Shown: piece by piece, positions 4,475 to 6,497 of the stretch
Layout: every line of letters begins with the position of its first letter
How positions within the stretch are numbered: the stretch's first letter is position 1
DNA from: Actinomycetales bacterium
GTDB taxonomy: Bacteria; Actinomycetota; Actinomycetes; Actinomycetales; Microbacteriaceae
Reading direction: 5' to 3'
Length of the DNA: 6,497 nucleotides
Assembly: GCA_015655255.1 (NCBI GenBank)
Contig: JAATFJ010000208.1
Location: 1-6,497 of the forward strand
Notes under the pieces: model-generated
Database searches by the model: none
Seen by the model: only the letters and a program-made list of their open reading frames with translations
What the model was told of the DNA's origin: nothing
Made by a program: the position numbers and the translations under genes

Positions 4475-6262
4475 ATGTCGAACGCGGACAAGCCGCAGAA
4501 GCAGCCGGACCGCTTGAAGGAGCTCACCGCTCCCGTGCGGAGCATGATCACGGCGGGCGTGGTGCTGCAGGTCATCGCCTCGATCGCCTCCGTCGCCCCC
4601 TATGTGGCGATGGCGGCGATCGGCCACCTCTTCCTCGTCCACGGCACGGAGGTCGACGCGGGGGCGGTAGGGGGTGCCGTCGCGATCGTCGTGGGTGGTG
4701 TGCTCTTCCGCGCCCTCGTCGGCGGCGCGGCGCTCGGCATCACCCACTTCGCCGACGGGAAGCTGCAGGGCATCCTCCGCCGCCGCATCGTCGACCGCCT
4801 GGGCAAAGCGCCGCTCGGCTGGTTCACCCAGAACTCCTCCGGCCTCGTCCGCAAGGCCACGCAGAACGACATCGGTGAGATCCACTACCTCGTTGCGCAC
4901 AGCGCCGTCGAGACGACGGGCGCGATCGCCGTGCCCCTCGTGAGCCTCTGTTACCTGGTCTGGTTGGACTGGCGTCTCGCGCTCCTCGGCATCGTCACCA
5001 TCCCGCTCTACCTCATCGCCTATGCCGTCATGGCGCACGACATGGGCGAGAAGATGCGGCAGATGAACACGGGAATCGAGAAGATCAGCCGCACGATCGT
5101 CGAGTTCGTCTCCGGCATCGCCGTCGTGAAGACCTTCGGGCGCACGGGGCGCGCGCACTCCGCCTACCGCGATGCGGCGATCGAGTTTGGCGACGCCTAT
5201 GAGGCGTGGGTGCGCCCCATGCTGCGCACGGATGCCATCGCAACCCTCGCCGTCTCCGCTCCCGTCGTGCTCCTCGTCAACCTCGTGGGGGACTTCTGGT
5301 TCGTCTCCCAGGGCTGGGTCGACCCCGTCTCCGCCCTCGTGGCAACCCTCGTCGCCATGACTCTCCCCATCGCGATCATGACGGTGAGCTTCGGGATGCA
5401 GGCCCGCCGTCAGGCGCAGGGCGCGGCGGAACGCCTCAGCGCCCTGCTCGACACCCCGCAGCTGTCCGATTCCGCGACCCCCGAGATCCCGACCTCCCCG
5501 GAGGTGCGTTTCGAGAGCGTGTCCTTCAGCTACGACGGTGAGCATCCGGTCGTCGAGGACATCGATCTCGCACTCGCGCCCGGAACCGTGACGGCGCTCG
5601 TCGGGCCCTCCGGATCGGGGAAGTCGACGCTCGCCACGTTCGTTGCCCGCTTCTTCGACGTCGACGGCGGGCGCGTGCTCATCGGCGGCGCCGACGTGCG
5701 GAACATCCCCTTCGACGAGCTGTACCGCTGGGTGGGTTTCGTGCTGCAGGACGTGCAGCTCGTCCACGCGAGCGTGCTCGACAACATCCGGCTCGCGAAG
5801 CCGGAGGCGAGCCTCGATGAGGTGCGGGAGGCGGCACGCGCCGCGCAGATCGACGACCGTATCCTCGAACTCCCGCACGGCTATGACGCCGTCGTCGGCG
5901 AAGAGGCGCTGTTCAGCGGCGGCGAGGCGCAGCGCGTCTCCATCGCGCGGGCGATCCTCGCCGATCCGCCCATCCTGCTCCTCGACGAGGCGACCGCCTT
6001 TGCCGACCCCGAGTCGGAGGCGCGCATCCAGGACGCCATCGGCGCGCTCATCGAGGGACGCACGCTGCTCGTCATCGCGCACCGCCTGGAGACCATCCGC
6101 GGCGCGGACCAGATTATCGTCCTCGAACGCGGACGGGTCGCGGAGCGCGGGACGCACGAGGAGCTGCGCGCCGCGCAAGGACTCTATGACCGCATGTGGG
6201 TCGCCTACGGGGAGACGAATGCCGCGCCCGTCGCGGCCGCGGAGAAGGGAACGCAGGCATGA
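4475..6262 (+). CDS. ABC half-transporter (permease-ATPase fusion), IrtAB/YbtPQ-like
   Basis: A 595-residue membrane protein with an exporter-fold transmembrane domain (about 20-310, six helices) fused to an ATPase domain (about 343-575). ATPase motifs: aromatic Tyr353 of the A-loop, Walker A GPSGSGKST (377-385), Q-loop Gln425, signature FSGGEAQ (480-486), Walker B ILLLDEA (500-506) with Glu505, and H-loop His536. All catalytic residues are present. DEATAFADPESE after Walker B and FVLQDVQLVHASVLDNIRL at the Q-loop are typical of the mycobactin/yersiniabactin importer group IrtAB and YbtPQ, whose two subunits import ferric siderophores despite the exporter fold. That makes iron uptake the best guess. 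No siderophore-interacting FAD domain precedes it, unlike IrtA. The ATG at 4475 follows GGAGG by 4 bases. The TGA overlaps the next gene's ATG, so the two subunits are coupled. Export of a metabolite remains possible. Confidence 0.9.
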   Translation: MSNADKPQKQPDRLKELTAPVRSMITAGVVLQVIASIASVAPYVAMAAIGHLFLVHGTEVDAGAVGGAVAIVVGGVLFRALVGGAALGITHFADGKLQGILRRRIVDRLGKAPLGWFTQNSSGLVRKATQNDIGEIHYLVAHSAVETTGAIAVPLVSLCYLVWLDWRLALLGIVTIPLYLIAYAVMAHDMGEKMRQMNTGIEKISRTIVEFVSGIAVVKTFGRTGRAHSAYRDAAIEFGDAYEAWVRPMLRTDAIATLAVSAPVVLLVNLVGDFWFVSQGWVDPVSALVATLVAMTLPIAIMTVSFGMQARRQAQGAAERLSALLDTPQLSDSATPEIPTSPEVRFESVSFSYDGEHPVVEDIDLALAPGTVTALVGPSGSGKSTLATFVARFFDVDGGRVLIGGADVRNIPFDELYRWVGFVLQDVQLVHASVLDNIRLAKPEASLDEVREAARAAQIDDRILELPHGYDAVVGEEALFSGGEAQRVSIARAILADPPILLLDEATAFADPESEARIQDAIGALIEGRTLLVIAHRLETIRGADQIIVLERGRVAERGTHEELRAAQGLYDRMWVAYGETNAAPVAAAEKGTQA

Positions 6263-6497
6263 TCCGGCAGATGAGGGCCGTGCTCGGTCCGGAGCACCAG
6301 CGCACGTACACCCAGTTCCTGGTGTGGGCCTCGCTCTACGGCATCCTGCAGGGGGCGACAGTCACGACCCTCCTCCCCCTCGCCCGCGCGCTCTTCGCGG
6401 GGGACTGGCCGGGCATGTGGCGGTGGCTCGCCGTCCTCGCGGGTGGGGTGATCCTCACCTCTGTCGCCCACTACGTGCAGGCCATGAAGGGATTCAC
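6259..6497 (+). CDS. Second ABC half-transporter of the pair (3' end outside window)
   Basis: The ATG at 6259-6261 overlaps the TGA of the preceding ABC gene (ATGA), the usual arrangement for co-translated heterodimer subunits. Seventy-nine codons are visible, starting MIRQMRAVLGPEHQRTYTQF. They contain two hydrophobic segments, about 20-46 (VWASLYGILQGATVTTLLPL) and 54-72 (WRWLAVLAGGVILTSVAHYV), matching the first two helices of an exporter-fold domain. In IrtAB/YbtPQ systems the partner gene directly follows, which fits. The ATPase domain lies beyond the window, so family membership rests on context and helix pattern. Confidence 0.8.
   Translation, partial: MIRQMRAVLGPEHQRTYTQFLVWASLYGILQGATVTTLLPLARALFAGDWPGMWRWLAVLAGGVILTSVAHYVQAMKGF

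Noticed and set aside
4454..6178. 574-codon open frame on the minus strand opposite the first ABC gene
   Set aside because: The composition is Arg/Asp/Glu/His-rich with no domain, and the plus strand holds a complete ABC protein with all ATPase motifs.

Overview
The window is GC-rich, with strong G/C third-position bias, GGAGG-type ribosome binding sites and tightly packed genes. This fits a high-GC actinobacterium, most likely Micrococcales and plausibly Microbacteriaceae. The assignment is by codon style and gene content only. There is no RNA gene, CRISPR array or recognisable insertion sequence.

Layout. (1) 1-375, minus: the first 125 residues of an organic hydroperoxide resistance protein (Ohr). 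It is divergent from (2) a TetR-family regulator at 492-1091, plus. The two share a 116-bp control region holding three GTAGA/TCTAC half-sites. (3) 1112-1829, minus: a wrecked DHA2-type MFS drug transporter. It has two internal deletions that keep frame, one frameshift, and no 5' end. (4) 1820-2398, plus: a second TetR regulator whose 5' end is fused head-to-head to the MFS remnant, so both start codons and the promoter region between them are gone. (5) 2404-4330, minus: an intact MFS exporter followed by a MarR regulator, one base apart. (6) 4331-4474: a divergent, comparatively AT-rich control region with a clear operator-like palindrome on the MFS side and a promoter with nested dyads on the other side. 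(7) 4475-6262, plus, and 6259 to the window end, plus: a two-gene operon (ATGA overlap) of ABC half-transporters of the IrtAB/YbtPQ type, a group known for ferric-siderophore import through an exporter fold. The second gene is cut by the window edge.

How it works together. The intact parts are pairs of one effector with one local regulator: Ohr with TetR for peroxide detoxification, and MFS with MarR for efflux. An ABC pair, probably concerned with iron-siderophore handling, follows. The TetR/MFS pair in the middle looks like a formerly functional efflux module caught part-way through deletion. The most informative things here are that decay series, the pairing of ohr with a cysteine-containing TetR instead of the usual MarR-type OhrR, and the symmetric elements in the MFS/ABC control region. 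I did not find a clearly new system.
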